64,000 nt of DNA. It comes from an uncultured Collinsella sp. GTDB taxonomy: Bacteria > Actinomycetota > Coriobacteriia > Coriobacteriales > Coriobacteriaceae. A program made the position numbers and the translations under genes. Under the pieces are notes generated by a model. The model had not been told where the DNA came from. It searched no databases and worked only from the letters and a program-made list of their open reading frames with translations. The stretch is from the NCBI GenBank assembly GCA_902491345.1, contig CABUHI010000010.1, forward strand, positions 3,610 to 67,609, written 5' to 3'. Below are positions 8,211 to 17,257 of this stretch, in pieces; positions within the stretch are counted from its first letter, which is position 1; every line of letters starts with the position of its first letter.

Positions 8211-9133
8211 TGGGTACCGTGAACATGGCCGTCGATTTCGGCGGCGTCAAGATGCAGAACCCCATCAACACCGCAGCCGGTACCTTTGGCTACGGCTGGC
8301 AGTTCCAGAACTTCTTTGATGTTTCCCAGCTGGGCGCCATCACCACCAAGGGTTGCGCTGCCGAGCCCTGGCCCGGCAACCCCGCGCCCCGCATGGCCGA
8401 GATCCCCGGCGGTATGATCAACTCCGTGGGCCTTCAGAACCCCGGCGTGGCCGCCTTTGCCCGCGAGTCCGGTCCGTGGCTCGAACAGCTGTCCAAGGAC
8501 GGCTGCCAGGTCATCTGTCAGGTTGCCGGCCACTCCGTTGACGAGTTTGTCCGCGCGCTCGAGATGTATGTCGAGCTGTGCCCCTGGGCTGCCGGCTACG
8601 AGATCAACGTGAGCTGCCCTAATATCGCCGCCGGCGGTGCCGCCATGGGCTCTACGCCCGAGGGCGCCTCATCCGTTATGGCTGCCTGCCGCAAGGTGAC
8701 CGATAAGCCGCTGTTCGTGAAGATGGCGCCGGTCAACGTTGCCGAGATTGCCAAGGCCCTCGAGGCTGCCGGCGCCGACGGCCTTTCGGTCATCAACTCC
8801 ATTCAGGGCATGGCCATCGACGTCCATACCCGCAAGTCCCGCGTGGCCAAGCCCAAGGGCGGCCTTTCGGGCCCGCTGTGCCACCACATCGCCGTGCGCA
8901 TGGTCTGGGAGGTTGCCCAGGCCGTCGATATCCCCATCAACGGCGTCGGCGGTGTCATGACCGGCGAGGATGCGGCCGAGTTTATCCTGGCCGGCGCCAC
9001 CTGCGTGTCGGTCGGCATGGCCAACTTCGTCGATCCGTGCGCTTCGCTCAAGATCGCGCACGAGCTCGAGGCCTGGGCTGAGTCCCAAGGCGTGAAGGAC
9101 ATCAACGAACTGGTAGGTGCTTTCGAATGCTAG
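8210..9133 (+). CDS. pyrD: dihydroorotate dehydrogenase B catalytic subunit (class 1B)
   Basis: FMN enzyme oxidising dihydroorotate to orotate in complex with PyrK. 307 residues. Signatures: NPINTAAGTFGYG, TTKGCAAEPWPGN, GLQNPG, NVSCPN (with the catalytic Cys), GGVMTGEDAAEF. The start is taken as GTG 8210, overlapping the pyrK stop by one base (TAGTG) with AAGGTGGTGG before it. GTG 8219 and ATG 8225 are alternatives. The end overlaps pyrF by 7 bases. Confidence 0.95.
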   Translation: MGTVNMAVDFGGVKMQNPINTAAGTFGYGWQFQNFFDVSQLGAITTKGCAAEPWPGNPAPRMAEIPGGMINSVGLQNPGVAAFARESGPWLEQLSKDGCQVICQVAGHSVDEFVRALEMYVELCPWAAGYEINVSCPNIAAGGAAMGSTPEGASSVMAACRKVTDKPLFVKMAPVNVAEIAKALEAAGADGLSVINSIQGMAIDVHTRKSRVAKPKGGLSGPLCHHIAVRMVWEVAQAVDIPINGVGGVMTGEDAAEFILAGATCVSVGMANFVDPCASLKIAHELEAWAESQGVKDINELVGAFEC

Positions 9134-9843
9134 AGACCGATGCCCGCGACCGCGTAATCGTCGCTCTCGACTGCGACCGCGAGCGTGCGCTCGAGCTCGC
9201 CCACGAGCTTTCGGGCCATGCCGCCTGGCTTAAGGTTGGCATGACGCTCTATTACGCTGAGGGCCCTGAGATCGTCAAGACCTTTAAGGACCTGGGCTTT
9301 AAGGTCTTCCTTGACCTTAAGTTCCATGATATTCCGCATCAGGTTCGCGGTGCCGCCCGTTCGGCCTCGCTTGCCGGTGCCGACCTGCTCTCGGTTCACG
9401 GCTTGGGTTCGGGCGCCATGCTCGCTGCCTGCCGCGAGGGTGCCGAGGAGGCGCGCGAGGACCGCGCCAAGCTCGTCGCCATCACCGTGCTCACGAGCAT
9501 GAATCAGGATGCCTTGAGCGAGATCGGCGTCGAGTCGCCCGTGGCCGAGGAGGCCGCCCGCCTGGCAAAGCTCGCTCAGGCCAACGGCATCGATGGCATC
9601 GTGTGCTCGCCGATGGAGGCTCACGACATGCGTGAGCTGCTGGGCCCTGATGCCCTGATCGTGACTCCGGGTGTGCGTCCGGTGGGTGCCGCCCTTGGTG
9701 ACCAGTCCCGCGTGGCGACGCCTTCCCAGGCTATCGAGCGTGGCGCAAGCCACATTGTGGTGGGCCGTCCCATCACCGGTGCCGACGATCCGGTTGCCGC
9801 CTTTGACGCCATTGTCGCCGAGCTGGTCGAAAACGTCGCGTAA
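9127..9843 (+). CDS. pyrF: orotidine 5'-phosphate decarboxylase
   Basis: Last step to UMP. 238 residues, group-I type. Active-site motif DLKFHDIPHQV is at about residue 67. TPGVRP and VVGRPIT bind the phosphate. It overlaps pyrD at ATGCTAG and is the last pyr gene here; pyrE (orotate phosphoribosyltransferase) and carAB are not in the window, so the pathway is completed elsewhere. Confidence 0.97.
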   Translation: MLETDARDRVIVALDCDRERALELAHELSGHAAWLKVGMTLYYAEGPEIVKTFKDLGFKVFLDLKFHDIPHQVRGAARSASLAGADLLSVHGLGSGAMLAACREGAEEAREDRAKLVAITVLTSMNQDALSEIGVESPVAEEAARLAKLAQANGIDGIVCSPMEAHDMRELLGPDALIVTPGVRPVGAALGDQSRVATPSQAIERGASHIVVGRPITGADDPVAAFDAIVAELVENVA

Positions 9844-9888
9844 AAGATTCCCCTAAGTCACCACTTTTGGGTTTCATTAGCACAAAAT

Positions 9889-9946
9889 AGCCCCTGTGCC
9901 TGCGTAAACTTTCCCATCCTTTGTGTGGAATCGCAGGTCAGGGGCT
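9889..9946 (+). terminator. hairpin after pyrF (candidate terminator or mihF leader structure)
   Basis: AGCCCCTG (9889-9896) pairs with CAGGGGCT (9939-9946), extended by CCTGCG/CGCAGG inside. The loop is long and only TTAACTTTG follows, so this is a weak terminator. The rest of 9844-10082 shows no gene and must carry the mihF promoter. Confidence 0.4.
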
Positions 9947-10082
9947 TAACTTTGGGCGCAGTATATTGCACTTTTTGCGGGTATCGTCTAACCTATGGAG
10001 CCGCGATTGGGCATTTTGTACGTTCTACGTGCTAAAATGCCAATTATTGAATCAGATATAACCCAACTATTTGGAGGTACGA

Positions 10083-10391
10083 ATGGCACTCCCTCAGCTT
10101 ACCGATGAGCAGCGCAAGCAGGCTCTTGAGAAGGCTGCTGCCGCACGTCACGCCCGCGCTGAGCTTCGCGAGCAGATCAAGAAGGGCGAGAAGTCCCTCG
10201 AGTCCGTGCTCAACTCCGATGACCCCATCGCTTCCCGCATGAAGGTTTCCACCCTCATCGAGTCTCTCCCTGGTTATGGCAAGGCCAAGGCCGCCAAGAT
10301 CATGGAGGAGCTCGGTATCTCCGCTACCCGTCGCGTCCAGGGCCTCGGCGTCCGTCAGCGCGAGCAGCTCCTTGAGCAGCTGACCAAATAA
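10083..10391 (+). CDS. mihF: actinobacterial integration host factor mIHF
   Basis: A 102-residue nucleoid-associated protein, unrelated to proteobacterial IHF, that binds and bends DNA through a helix-two-turn-helix. The core reads STLIESLPGYGKAKAAKIME with ATRRVQGLGVRQREQLL at the end, typical of mIHF. A lysine/alanine-rich helix precedes it. ATG 10083 has TTGGAGG 6-7 bases upstream; the in-frame ATG at 10071 is too close to that site. It is immediately followed by gmk (stop and start codons abut), the standard actinobacterial order. Confidence 0.95.
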   Translation: MALPQLTDEQRKQALEKAAAARHARAELREQIKKGEKSLESVLNSDDPIASRMKVSTLIESLPGYGKAKAAKIMEELGISATRRVQGLGVRQREQLLEQLTK

Positions 10392-10961
10392 GTGAGCGCT
10401 CAGGATTCCAAGCTCTTTGTGATTTCTGGACCGTCAGGCGCAGGGAAGGGTACGCTCGTCACTCGTGTGCGCGAGCGCCGCTCGAACCTGGGCCTGACGG
10501 TTTCGGCTACCACGCGAGCACCACGCAAAGGTGAGGTCGACGGCGTCAACTACTTTTTTCTGACGCGCGAGGAGTTCGACCGCCGCGTGGCAAACGGCGA
10601 GTTTGTTGAGTGGGCCGAGGTCCACGGTAACTGCTACGGCACGTTGGTGAGCGAGGTCACATCCAAGCTCGCCTCGGGCGCGTCTCTGATTTTGGAGATC
10701 GATGTCCAGGGCGCCCTGCAGGTGAAGGAGCGTTTCCCCGAGGCCGTGCTGATCTTTATCAAGCCGCCTTCGCTTGAGGTGCTCCGCGAGCGTCTAGTCG
10801 GTCGCGGTACCGAGACGCCCGAGACGATTGAGCTGCGTATGGCAAACGCCGCCGATGAGCTTGCCCTTGCCGACCGCTACGACGACGTCGTGGTAAATGA
10901 CGATCTCGACCGCGCGACCGATGAGCTCGTTCGCGTTCTCGATATGCATGAAAGGATCTGA
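10392..10961 (+). CDS. gmk: guanylate kinase
   Basis: Phosphorylates GMP to GDP. 189 residues. P-loop GPSGAGKG at 13-20, GMP-binding TTRAPRKGEVDGVNYFF, and lid-region residues in RLVGRGTETPE. Starts at GTG 10392, directly after the mihF stop, so expression depends on mihF translation or its C-terminal purine-rich stretch. The next gene, rpoZ, starts 5 bases later, as in many actinobacteria. Confidence 0.97.
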   Translation: MSAQDSKLFVISGPSGAGKGTLVTRVRERRSNLGLTVSATTRAPRKGEVDGVNYFFLTREEFDRRVANGEFVEWAEVHGNCYGTLVSEVTSKLASGASLILEIDVQGALQVKERFPEAVLIFIKPPSLEVLRERLVGRGTETPETIELRMANAADELALADRYDDVVVNDDLDRATDELVRVLDMHERI

Positions 10962-10966
10962 GGTCC

Positions 10967-11248
10967 GTGTCCGTTGTAAAGCCTTGCATTGACGATCTTC
11001 TGGAGAAGACCGATCACAACCGCTTCCTGCTCGCTTCGCTTGCCTCCAAGCGCGCCTGCGACATCAATAGCATGCTGCGTGGCCAGCACAACCGTGTGCT
11101 TGCCGTCCAGGATGTCGATGACATCACCATCGGGCTTTCCGGTGCCGATACCATCTCGATGGCTATGGACGAGATTGTCGACGGCGACATCTCTTACGAC
11201 GAGGCCCGTTACGAGAAGGCGCTCGGCCACAAGGTTGCTGAAGCCTAA
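10967..11248 (+). CDS. rpoZ: RNA polymerase omega subunit
   Basis: A 93-residue assembly factor for the beta-prime subunit. The segment CIDDLLEKTDHNRFLLASLASKRACDI (interrupted here only by description length) contains the omega signature in which a Ser/Thr-rich helix precedes the Arg-Ala-Cys-Asp-Ile motif. GTG start with TGAGGTCC upstream. Ends directly at the thiI start. Confidence 0.92.
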   Translation: MSVVKPCIDDLLEKTDHNRFLLASLASKRACDINSMLRGQHNRVLAVQDVDDITIGLSGADTISMAMDEIVDGDISYDEARYEKALGHKVAEA

Positions 11249-12493
11249 ATGGCGGCTCGCGTCTGCCTGGTCCATTATCACGAGGTTGGACTGAAGGGCA
11301 AGAACCGCGCACATTTTGAGCATATCCTCATGGATAACATCAAGGCGGCCTTGGCCGCCTTTTCCGTGAATGCCGTGTCTCGAATTTCCGGTTATATCCT
11401 CGTGACTTTTAACGAGCACCAGGCCGATGAAGCGGCGCGTGTCATTCGCACCGTTCCCGGCGTTGCCCGTGTGTCATTGGCGTATCACACCAACCGCGAC
11501 CCGCAGGAGTACTGCGCCGCCGCCGTGAAGGCGCTGCGCGAGTTTGGTTCCTTCGATTCTTTTAAGGTGCACGCCAAGCGCTCCAATACCGACTATGAGC
11601 TCACCTCGATTGACATCAATCGTCAGGTGGGTGAGGTGCTATGTGAAGCCTTCCCCGATAAAAAGGTTCAAATGCACGACCCCGATGCGATGGTGCACGT
11701 ACTGGTGGTCCAGGGTAGCGTTTATGTGTACGCGCGCTCTGAGCGCGGCGTGGGCGGTCTGCCGGTGGGTTCTGCCGGCAAGGTCGTGACGCTGCTGTCG
11801 TCGGGTATCGATTCTCCGGTGGCGACCTGGATGCTCGCGCGTCGCGGCGCGGTGTGCGTGCCGGTACATTTCTCCGGTCGTCCGCAGACGCCCGATACGA
11901 GCGAGTATTTGGTGCAGGACATCATCCGTGCGCTTGAGCCGGGTGTCCAGATCGGCCGCCTGTACGTGGTGCCGTTTGGCGACTGCCAGCGTGAGATTTC
12001 GGTCACCTGTCCCAGCAACCTGCGCGTGATTATGTATCGCCGCATTATGTATTCGGTTGCCGAGCGCATTGCACACATCGAGGGCGCCAAGGCCATCGTG
12101 ACGGGCGAATCGCTTGGACAGGTTGCCTCCCAAACGCTTGAGAATATCATGGCCGTCAACGAGGCCGTGAAGATCCCCGTGTTCCGCCCGCTGATCGGTT
12201 CGGACAAGCAGGAGATCATTGCACGCGCTGAGGAGATCGGTACGTTCGATATCTCGACCGAGGCCGCTCCCGACTGCTGCACGCTCTTTATGCCGCGCCG
12301 TCCCGAGACGCACGCCAAACTCGATGCCGTGCATGAGGCATGGGAGCTGTTCGATCACGAGGAGATGATTGAGCGCTTGCTCAAACAGACCGAGTACATC
12401 GACTTCGAAAGCAACACGTATAAGGCCCCTAACACCTTAAAACGCAAACATTCCGAGCTCGCTCCACGTGAGATTTACCAAGATCACGAATAA
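11249..12493 (+). CDS. thiI: tRNA 4-thiouridine sulfurtransferase ThiI
   Basis: Adenylates uridine 8 of tRNA for sulfur transfer. 414 residues: N-terminal ferredoxin-like plus THUMP region (1-165, GYILVTF, VHAKRSNTDYEL), then a PP-loop ATPase with SSGIDSPVA at 184-192. The protein ends without the rhodanese domain of E. coli ThiI, as in most Gram-positive homologues, so a role in thiamine synthesis is not implied. ATG 11249 follows the rpoZ stop directly. A terminator follows. Confidence 0.95.
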   Translation: MAARVCLVHYHEVGLKGKNRAHFEHILMDNIKAALAAFSVNAVSRISGYILVTFNEHQADEAARVIRTVPGVARVSLAYHTNRDPQEYCAAAVKALREFGSFDSFKVHAKRSNTDYELTSIDINRQVGEVLCEAFPDKKVQMHDPDAMVHVLVVQGSVYVYARSERGVGGLPVGSAGKVVTLLSSGIDSPVATWMLARRGAVCVPVHFSGRPQTPDTSEYLVQDIIRALEPGVQIGRLYVVPFGDCQREISVTCPSNLRVIMYRRIMYSVAERIAHIEGAKAIVTGESLGQVASQTLENIMAVNEAVKIPVFRPLIGSDKQEIIARAEEIGTFDISTEAAPDCCTLFMPRRPETHAKLDAVHEAWELFDHEEMIERLLKQTEYIDFESNTYKAPNTLKRKHSELAPREIYQDHE

Positions 12494-12503
12494 TGTTGTG
12501 TAT

Positions 12504-12537
12504 AGACCGGCGGCGCATTTGCATCGTCGGTCTTTTT
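12504..12537 (+). terminator. rho-independent terminator after thiI
   Basis: AGACCGGCG-GCGCATTTGCAT-CGTCGGTCT followed by TTTTTC, 11 bases after the thiI stop. Confidence 0.8.
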
Positions 12538-12614
12538 CTATCTGGGCATTAGGCGACAAACGGTTCATCTGTCGACGTGTACCTGAATAAATGGACACTT
12601 TTCCGCAAGGTTTT

Positions 12615-12649
12615 GGTCAGCTTCTGGTTTGACCGAGAAAACCGGTTTT
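12615..12649. promoter_or_regulatory. palindromic sites before comEA
   Basis: GGTCA-N10-TGACC (12615-12634) is followed directly by the perfect 12-bp palindrome AAAACCGGTTTT (12638-12649), 58-90 bases before the comEA start. Candidate operators for competence control; no regulator is identified. Confidence 0.4.
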
Positions 12650-12706
12650 GGGGCGTGGCTGTTGCGGAGTTCCTTTCCTGACACGATGGTGTTGGGAGGT
12701 TTTGCT

Positions 12707-13420
12707 ATGGCGCAGCGCGAACAACACGAACGGGTCAAACGGATGGACCGCTTGGCGGACAAGCTGTTCGGTCATAAGGCGGTGGTCGTGGCGATACTGG
12801 TCGTCATTGCGATGGCGAGCGGCTTGGCGATGGCGAACCTTGGCGGCGGTGCTGGCGGCGTGTCGTTTGAGCGCACTGACGGTTCAGGCTCATTGGTGGA
12901 GCCGGGATCCGGCGATGCCTCGAGCGGAAAGACATCCGAAGGCTCTTCGCCTAAGGCGTCTGCCGCGGCAGAGGTTTATGTCGATGTTGATGGCGCCGTT
13001 GTGTCTCCCGGTGTATATCGCCTCAAGGATGGCGCGCGGGTGGCTCAGGCGATTGATGCCGCCGGCGGGCTGGCGCCCGAGGCAGACGTTACGGGGCTCA
13101 ATCGGGCATCTAAGGTCGTCGATGGACAGAAGATTCACGTTCCAACGGTAGGGGAGCAGCAGACGTCCATTGCGGAAGTCGGTGTTGATGGTGGGACTTC
13201 CGCATCATCGGGCGTGAGTCGCGCAATAGGCCTAGTAAACATCAATACGGCAAGCGCGGCAGAGCTGCAGACGCTCTCCGGCATCGGTCCCTCCATGGCC
13301 CAGTCGATTATCGATGAGCGGACAAAGAACGGTGCTTTTGCCTCGGTTGACGATCTGATGCGTGTGTCGGGGATCGGCGAGAAGAAGCTTGCCAAAATCA
13401 AAGATTGTATCTGCGTATGA
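12707..13420 (+). CDS. comEA: competence protein ComEA (membrane-anchored DNA receptor)
   Basis: Binds double-stranded DNA at the cell surface for uptake. 237 residues: short cytoplasmic start, one transmembrane helix at about 24-44 (VVVAILVVIAMASGLAMANL), Ser/Gly-rich spacer, SLBB domain (VYVDVDGAVVSPGVYRL...), and two helix-hairpin-helix motifs at the end (NINTASAAELQTLSGIG and DLMRVSGIGEKKLAKI). ATG 12707 follows GGGAGG; an in-frame ATG at 12629 would add 26 unconserved residues. Its stop overlaps the comEC start (ATGA). Confidence 0.95.
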   Translation: MAQREQHERVKRMDRLADKLFGHKAVVVAILVVIAMASGLAMANLGGGAGGVSFERTDGSGSLVEPGSGDASSGKTSEGSSPKASAAAEVYVDVDGAVVSPGVYRLKDGARVAQAIDAAGGLAPEADVTGLNRASKVVDGQKIHVPTVGEQQTSIAEVGVDGGTSASSGVSRAIGLVNINTASAAELQTLSGIGPSMAQSIIDERTKNGAFASVDDLMRVSGIGEKKLAKIKDCICV

Positions 13421-15720
13421 GTGCGACCGAGCGCGAACATGTGATGCCTCCGCGACCCCTGATGCCGTGGACGATGGCCCTTTGTGCCGGCATGTGCATG
13501 AGCTGCGCCTTGGTGCTCAACGTGACCGCTGATGCGCTGCTGAGGGAGCAGGCGCCGGCAGTCGGGCCGCTATGGGCCATTCCCGTTGCGGCGGCGGTAT
13601 TCGTTTTGCTGGCTCAATCTTGTGCGCGGCTTGCCCCTTGGAAGCGGTGGCTGTATGCCGCGTCCGTCGGTCTCGTGGCGGGAGCGGTCGTCTCGGCGTG
13701 GTGGGCTGTGGGCACGCTAGGCGCCTCGAAGGCGCTCGACGGTCGAGCGGCAAGCAGCCTCGAGTTTGTCGTGCAGGGTGATCCATCCATAAACGACGAC
13801 GTGTATTCCTATACCTGCGAGGCACGCGCGGACGGTAAGAACTTGGCAACGGTTCGCCTATCGTGTGACCGCGAGCTCAAGGTCGGGGCGCACGTGCGTG
13901 TTATCGGTCGCGTTTCACGTTTTGAGAACGATGCATATGGACGATCGCGCGTGCTCCGAGGCGAGGTGCGCAAGGTTCAAGCCGTTCGGATTGTGCCGGT
14001 CGATGAGGGCTCTCCGGGCCCGCTGCTTCGGCTGCGAAATGGGCTGCTAACGTCCATCGCGCCTGCGACCGACCCGGCGCGTGCGCTCATAGCTGGTGTC
14101 GTTTGCGGTCGTTCGGCCGAGCTGCGCGCCCAGCCGGCGGGCGACTGGTTTTCGTTGACGGGAACGGCGCATCTTCTCGCCGTCTCGGGCAGCCATTTGG
14201 CTATCGTGGGGTTTGTAATCGAGGGTGTATTGCAAAAGACTCGGTGCTCACATGGTCTTCAGCGGGCGATATTGGCGATAACGCTTGTTGGCTACGCTGC
14301 CTTTACGGGCGCGTCTCCCTCGGCCGTGCGCGCGTGCTGCATGGTGTTCGCGACGCTTGTCGTAAACGGCGCGGGGCGTCGCCGGCACGGCGCATCGGCA
14401 CTCTTCGTAACCATGTCCATCTTTGTGCTACTGCGGCCGACGGTGCTGTTCGAGATGGGCTTTCAGCTTTCATGTGCCAGCGTCTTAGCCATTCTGTGCT
14501 TTTGCCCCTATGCGACCTACGCTTTGGGTGAACTGGGTGTGCCATCGGGCGTTGCCAGCATGCTTTCCGTCACGCTGTGCTCGCAACTGGCGACACTTCC
14601 CATTACCATTCCTGCATTCGGTACGTTCTCGCTCATTGCTCCGTTGGCAAATGCGGTCATCGGTCCGGTGGTGAGCGTACTGCTTGCTTTGTCCATCGTG
14701 CTGGTTCCCTTTTCGCTCGTGGGACCGTTGCGGACTTGGGCGCTCGTTGTGCCCATGATTGCCGCCCGTTGCGCGCTGTTTTTCGAGCAGCTGTTTGCCG
14801 CCGTGCCGGGTGCATCCGTGAGCGTGCCGCCCGATAGCATGTGGATTTACCTAGTGCCGTGTTTGCTGGCGGTTCTGCTTGTCCGGTGGCCGCGTCCCCG
14901 TGCACGTCCTATGGCGGTGGGGCTTGCATGCCTGGTGCTCTTGGCTGCGATTCCGTACGTCTACTGGGATCGATTCGCTCCGCCTTCGGTGACGGTGCTC
15001 GATGTGGGCCAGGCCGATGCGATTCTTATCCGCCAGGGCGGCGCAGTAGCACTCGTCGACTGCGGGCTCGACGAGCGCGTGGTGGCGGCGTTGGCCCGCA
15101 ATAACGTGCACCATATCGATGCCGTCTTTGTGACGCATTGGGATGAGGACCACTGGGGTGGTCTGCCTGCCGTGCTCGAACAGTTTTCGGTCGGAACGAT
15201 TGCCGTGGCGGCTGATGCGCTGGAGGATGCTCCTGCCGAGGTGTTGAACCGACCTGGCGTGGAGTATCGGCAGGTGCGCCGTGGGGATACAGTCGACATC
15301 GGCTCATTTTGCGCCCGCGTGATGTGGCCATTCGAGTCCGTGGATGGCGAGGGAAATGAGGACTCGCTTGTCCTGCTGCTCTCTTATATTCAGGAAGGCA
15401 AGGGCCTGCGTATGCTCCTCACCGGCGATGCCGAGCTCGACCAAGAACGGGAATTCGTGCAGGAGGTGGGGGATATCGATGTCCTTAAACTTGGGCATCA
15501 CGGCTCTAAGGTTTCAGTCGATGGTGAGTTGCTGGACGTCCTGAAGCCCGAGCTTTCCCTCGCGAGCGCGGGCGAGGGGAATCGATACGGCCATCCGTCC
15601 GACGCCTGCATCGATGCCGTTAAGGAAGCGGGCGGCGTGTTCGCGTGCACTATCGAACACGGCGACATTACCGTCACGCCGACTGCGAATGGCTTTGCGA
15701 TGCGATGCCAGCGACCGTGA
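13417..15720 (+). CDS. comEC: competence channel protein ComEC/Rec2
   Basis: Inner-membrane channel passing single-stranded DNA into the cell. 767 residues: N-terminal membrane helices and OB-like DUF4131 segment, central competence domain (GTAHLLAVSGSHLAIVGF and many helices, about 200-500), and a C-terminal metallo-beta-lactamase-like domain (VLDVGQADAILI, THWDEDHWGG, LTGDAE, LKLGHHGSK). The nuclease-like metal motif is intact (HWDEDH). ATG 13417 overlaps the comEA stop, so the two are coupled. No late competence genes such as comF or a pilus operon are adjacent. Confidence 0.95.
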   Translation: MSATEREHVMPPRPLMPWTMALCAGMCMSCALVLNVTADALLREQAPAVGPLWAIPVAAAVFVLLAQSCARLAPWKRWLYAASVGLVAGAVVSAWWAVGTLGASKALDGRAASSLEFVVQGDPSINDDVYSYTCEARADGKNLATVRLSCDRELKVGAHVRVIGRVSRFENDAYGRSRVLRGEVRKVQAVRIVPVDEGSPGPLLRLRNGLLTSIAPATDPARALIAGVVCGRSAELRAQPAGDWFSLTGTAHLLAVSGSHLAIVGFVIEGVLQKTRCSHGLQRAILAITLVGYAAFTGASPSAVRACCMVFATLVVNGAGRRRHGASALFVTMSIFVLLRPTVLFEMGFQLSCASVLAILCFCPYATYALGELGVPSGVASMLSVTLCSQLATLPITIPAFGTFSLIAPLANAVIGPVVSVLLALSIVLVPFSLVGPLRTWALVVPMIAARCALFFEQLFAAVPGASVSVPPDSMWIYLVPCLLAVLLVRWPRPRARPMAVGLACLVLLAAIPYVYWDRFAPPSVTVLDVGQADAILIRQGGAVALVDCGLDERVVAALARNNVHHIDAVFVTHWDEDHWGGLPAVLEQFSVGTIAVAADALEDAPAEVLNRPGVEYRQVRRGDTVDIGSFCARVMWPFESVDGEGNEDSLVLLLSYIQEGKGLRMLLTGDAELDQEREFVQEVGDIDVLKLGHHGSKVSVDGELLDVLKPELSLASAGEGNRYGHPSDACIDAVKEAGGVFACTIEHGDITVTPTANGFAMRCQRP

Positions 15721-15728
15721 CGACGTCG

Positions 15729-15758
15729 TTGGCGTGTGGTGGGCCCCTGGGCTAGAAT
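15729..15758 (+). promoter_or_regulatory. candidate sigma-A promoter of holA
   Basis: TTGGCG (15729-15734), 18-base spacer, TAGAAT (15753-15758), 40 bases before the holA start. Confidence 0.5.
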
Positions 15759-15798
15759 GGCACGGAGCGAATACGAAGGCCTGCGGGAGGGGAGCGCA

Positions 15799-16761
15799 AT
15801 GTCCGAAACCGGTCTGCTGCCGGCATATCTGATCGTCGGTACCGACGGAGTCAAGCGCGATCACGCCGTCTCGCGTATGAAAGCGCGTCTGGAAAAGTCG
15901 GGTATGGTCGAGTTCAACCTCGACGAGCGCGACATGACCAAGGACCCCGATATCGAGTCGATTATCGGATCGCTTAACACCTTTCCGATGGGCAGCGAGT
16001 TTCGCCTGGTAATCCTTGATGGCTGCTCAAAGCTCGCCAAGGCGGTCTCGGAGCCGCTCGTCGAGTATCTGGCGAGTCCCAGCCCCACAACGGTCTGCCT
16101 CATCATCGCCGACTCGCTTGCCAAGAACACGCGCCTGTATAAGGCGATCGCCAAGATCGACAAGAAGGCCGTGATCGATTGCTCCGGCACCAAGCGCTGG
16201 GAGCTTCCGCGCCGCGTACAGCAGATGGCGACGCAGCACGGCAAGTCGATCTCGACGGCGGCCGCTGAGGAACTCGTCTCGCGTTCGGGTGAAAACACTC
16301 GCATGCTCGATAACGACTTGGCTAAGCTTGCCCAGATGGTCGAGGCGCCCCAGATTGAGCTTGCCGACGTTGAGCGCTGGATTGTACGTACGGCCGAGGT
16401 TCAACCCTGGGACTTTCTCAATGCGGTCTCGGCCCGTGACATGCGACGCTCGCTCGAGCTTTTCAATCTATTGCCCGCCAAGAGCTACGTGTGGACTTAC
16501 ACGTTGCTGTGCGGCCGCATCCGCGAGCTTATCGTCGCCAAGGCGCTCGATGCGCGCGGACAGGGTCGTGAGCTGGCCGCAACGCTCAAGCTCCAGTCCT
16601 GGCAGGTCAAGAATCACCTGACCTGGGCACGTCGCTTTTCGATGGCAGAGCTCGTCGCAGCGCTCGAGGGTGCCGTTGATGTGGAGCTCGCGCTCAAGGG
16701 TTCGGCCGATTCTGAGACCGCGCTTTTGCTCTGGATTACGAACATCTTGAGAAAATCGTGA
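15799..16761 (+). CDS. holA: DNA polymerase III delta subunit
   Basis: Clamp-loader subunit that opens the beta clamp. 320 residues with the AAA+-like fold of HolA/YqeN: LPAYLIVGTDG at the N-terminus, FRLVILDGCSKL and VCLIIADSL in the Walker-B-like region, EELVSRSGENTRMLDNDLAKL in the middle, and a C-terminal helical collar. It lacks a functional P-loop, as is normal for delta. ATG 15799 has GGGAGGGGAG before it. Its position before rpsT and after comEC is the usual Gram-positive order. Confidence 0.9.
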   Translation: MSETGLLPAYLIVGTDGVKRDHAVSRMKARLEKSGMVEFNLDERDMTKDPDIESIIGSLNTFPMGSEFRLVILDGCSKLAKAVSEPLVEYLASPSPTTVCLIIADSLAKNTRLYKAIAKIDKKAVIDCSGTKRWELPRRVQQMATQHGKSISTAAAEELVSRSGENTRMLDNDLAKLAQMVEAPQIELADVERWIVRTAEVQPWDFLNAVSARDMRRSLELFNLLPAKSYVWTYTLLCGRIRELIVAKALDARGQGRELAATLKLQSWQVKNHLTWARRFSMAELVAALEGAVDVELALKGSADSETALLLWITNILRKS

Positions 16762-16810
16762 TGATACCTGCCTATTTGACAAATTCGTTCTATCCCTTTG
16801 AGGGGGAGCG

Positions 16811-16819
16811 TGCTATAGT
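16811..16819 (+). promoter_or_regulatory. extended -10 promoter of rpsT
   Basis: TGCTATAGT, identical to the element before rpmB. A TTGACA at 16776-16781 is too far upstream to be its -35. Confidence 0.5.
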
Positions 16820-16894
16820 AGGCGCTTGCATGACCTCACCGTGTCTCAGAGGTGTCATACATTTTTTGCAAGGAACTCGAAAGGAACTCCAGAA

Positions 16895-17161
16895 GTGGCA
16901 AACATCAAGTCTCAGAAGAAGCGTATCCGCACCAATGAGGCAGCTCGCATGCGTAACAAGGCTGTCAAGTCCGAGCTCAAGACGCTGACCAAGCACGTCC
17001 AGTCCGCCGTCGCCGAGGGCGACGCCGAGAAGGCCCAGGCTGCCCTCAAGACCGTCACCAAGCGTCTCGACATGGCTGCCGCCAAGCATGTTATCCACAA
17101 GAACCAGGCTTCCAACCGCAAGTCCGGTCTTGCCAAGCTCGTGAACAGCATCAACGCCTAA
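16895..17161 (+). CDS. rpsT: 30S ribosomal protein S20
   Basis: An 88-residue, lysine-rich helical protein binding 16S rRNA. Reads (GTG start) [20 protein letters not shown], then [20 protein letters not shown], the S20 signature. The GTG at 16895 is preceded by AAAGGAACTCC. Own extended -10 promoter and a strong terminator make it a single-gene unit. Confidence 0.97.
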   Translation: MANIKSQKKRIRTNEAARMRNKAVKSELKTLTKHVQSAVAEGDAEKAQAALKTVTKRLDMAAAKHVIHKNQASNRKSGLAKLVNSINA

Positions 17162-17195
17162 GTTGTAAATTTCACACCACACAGATTACGCGCAT

Positions 17196-17232
17196 AAATG
17201 GAGCCTGTTTTATGGAACAGGCTCCATTTTTT
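17196..17232 (+). terminator. rho-independent terminator of rpsT
   Basis: ATGGAGCCTGTT-TTATGG-AACAGGCTCCAT with TTTTTT: a perfect 12-bp stem, 35 bases after the rpsT stop. Confidence 0.95.
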
Positions 17233-17257
17233 GTACCGCTCGGGTAAGATAGTCCGC

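Noticed and set aside
17198..17257. Upstream in-frame ATG extension of lepA
   Set aside because: Its codons lie in the rpsT terminator hairpin and the extra residues are not LepA-like.
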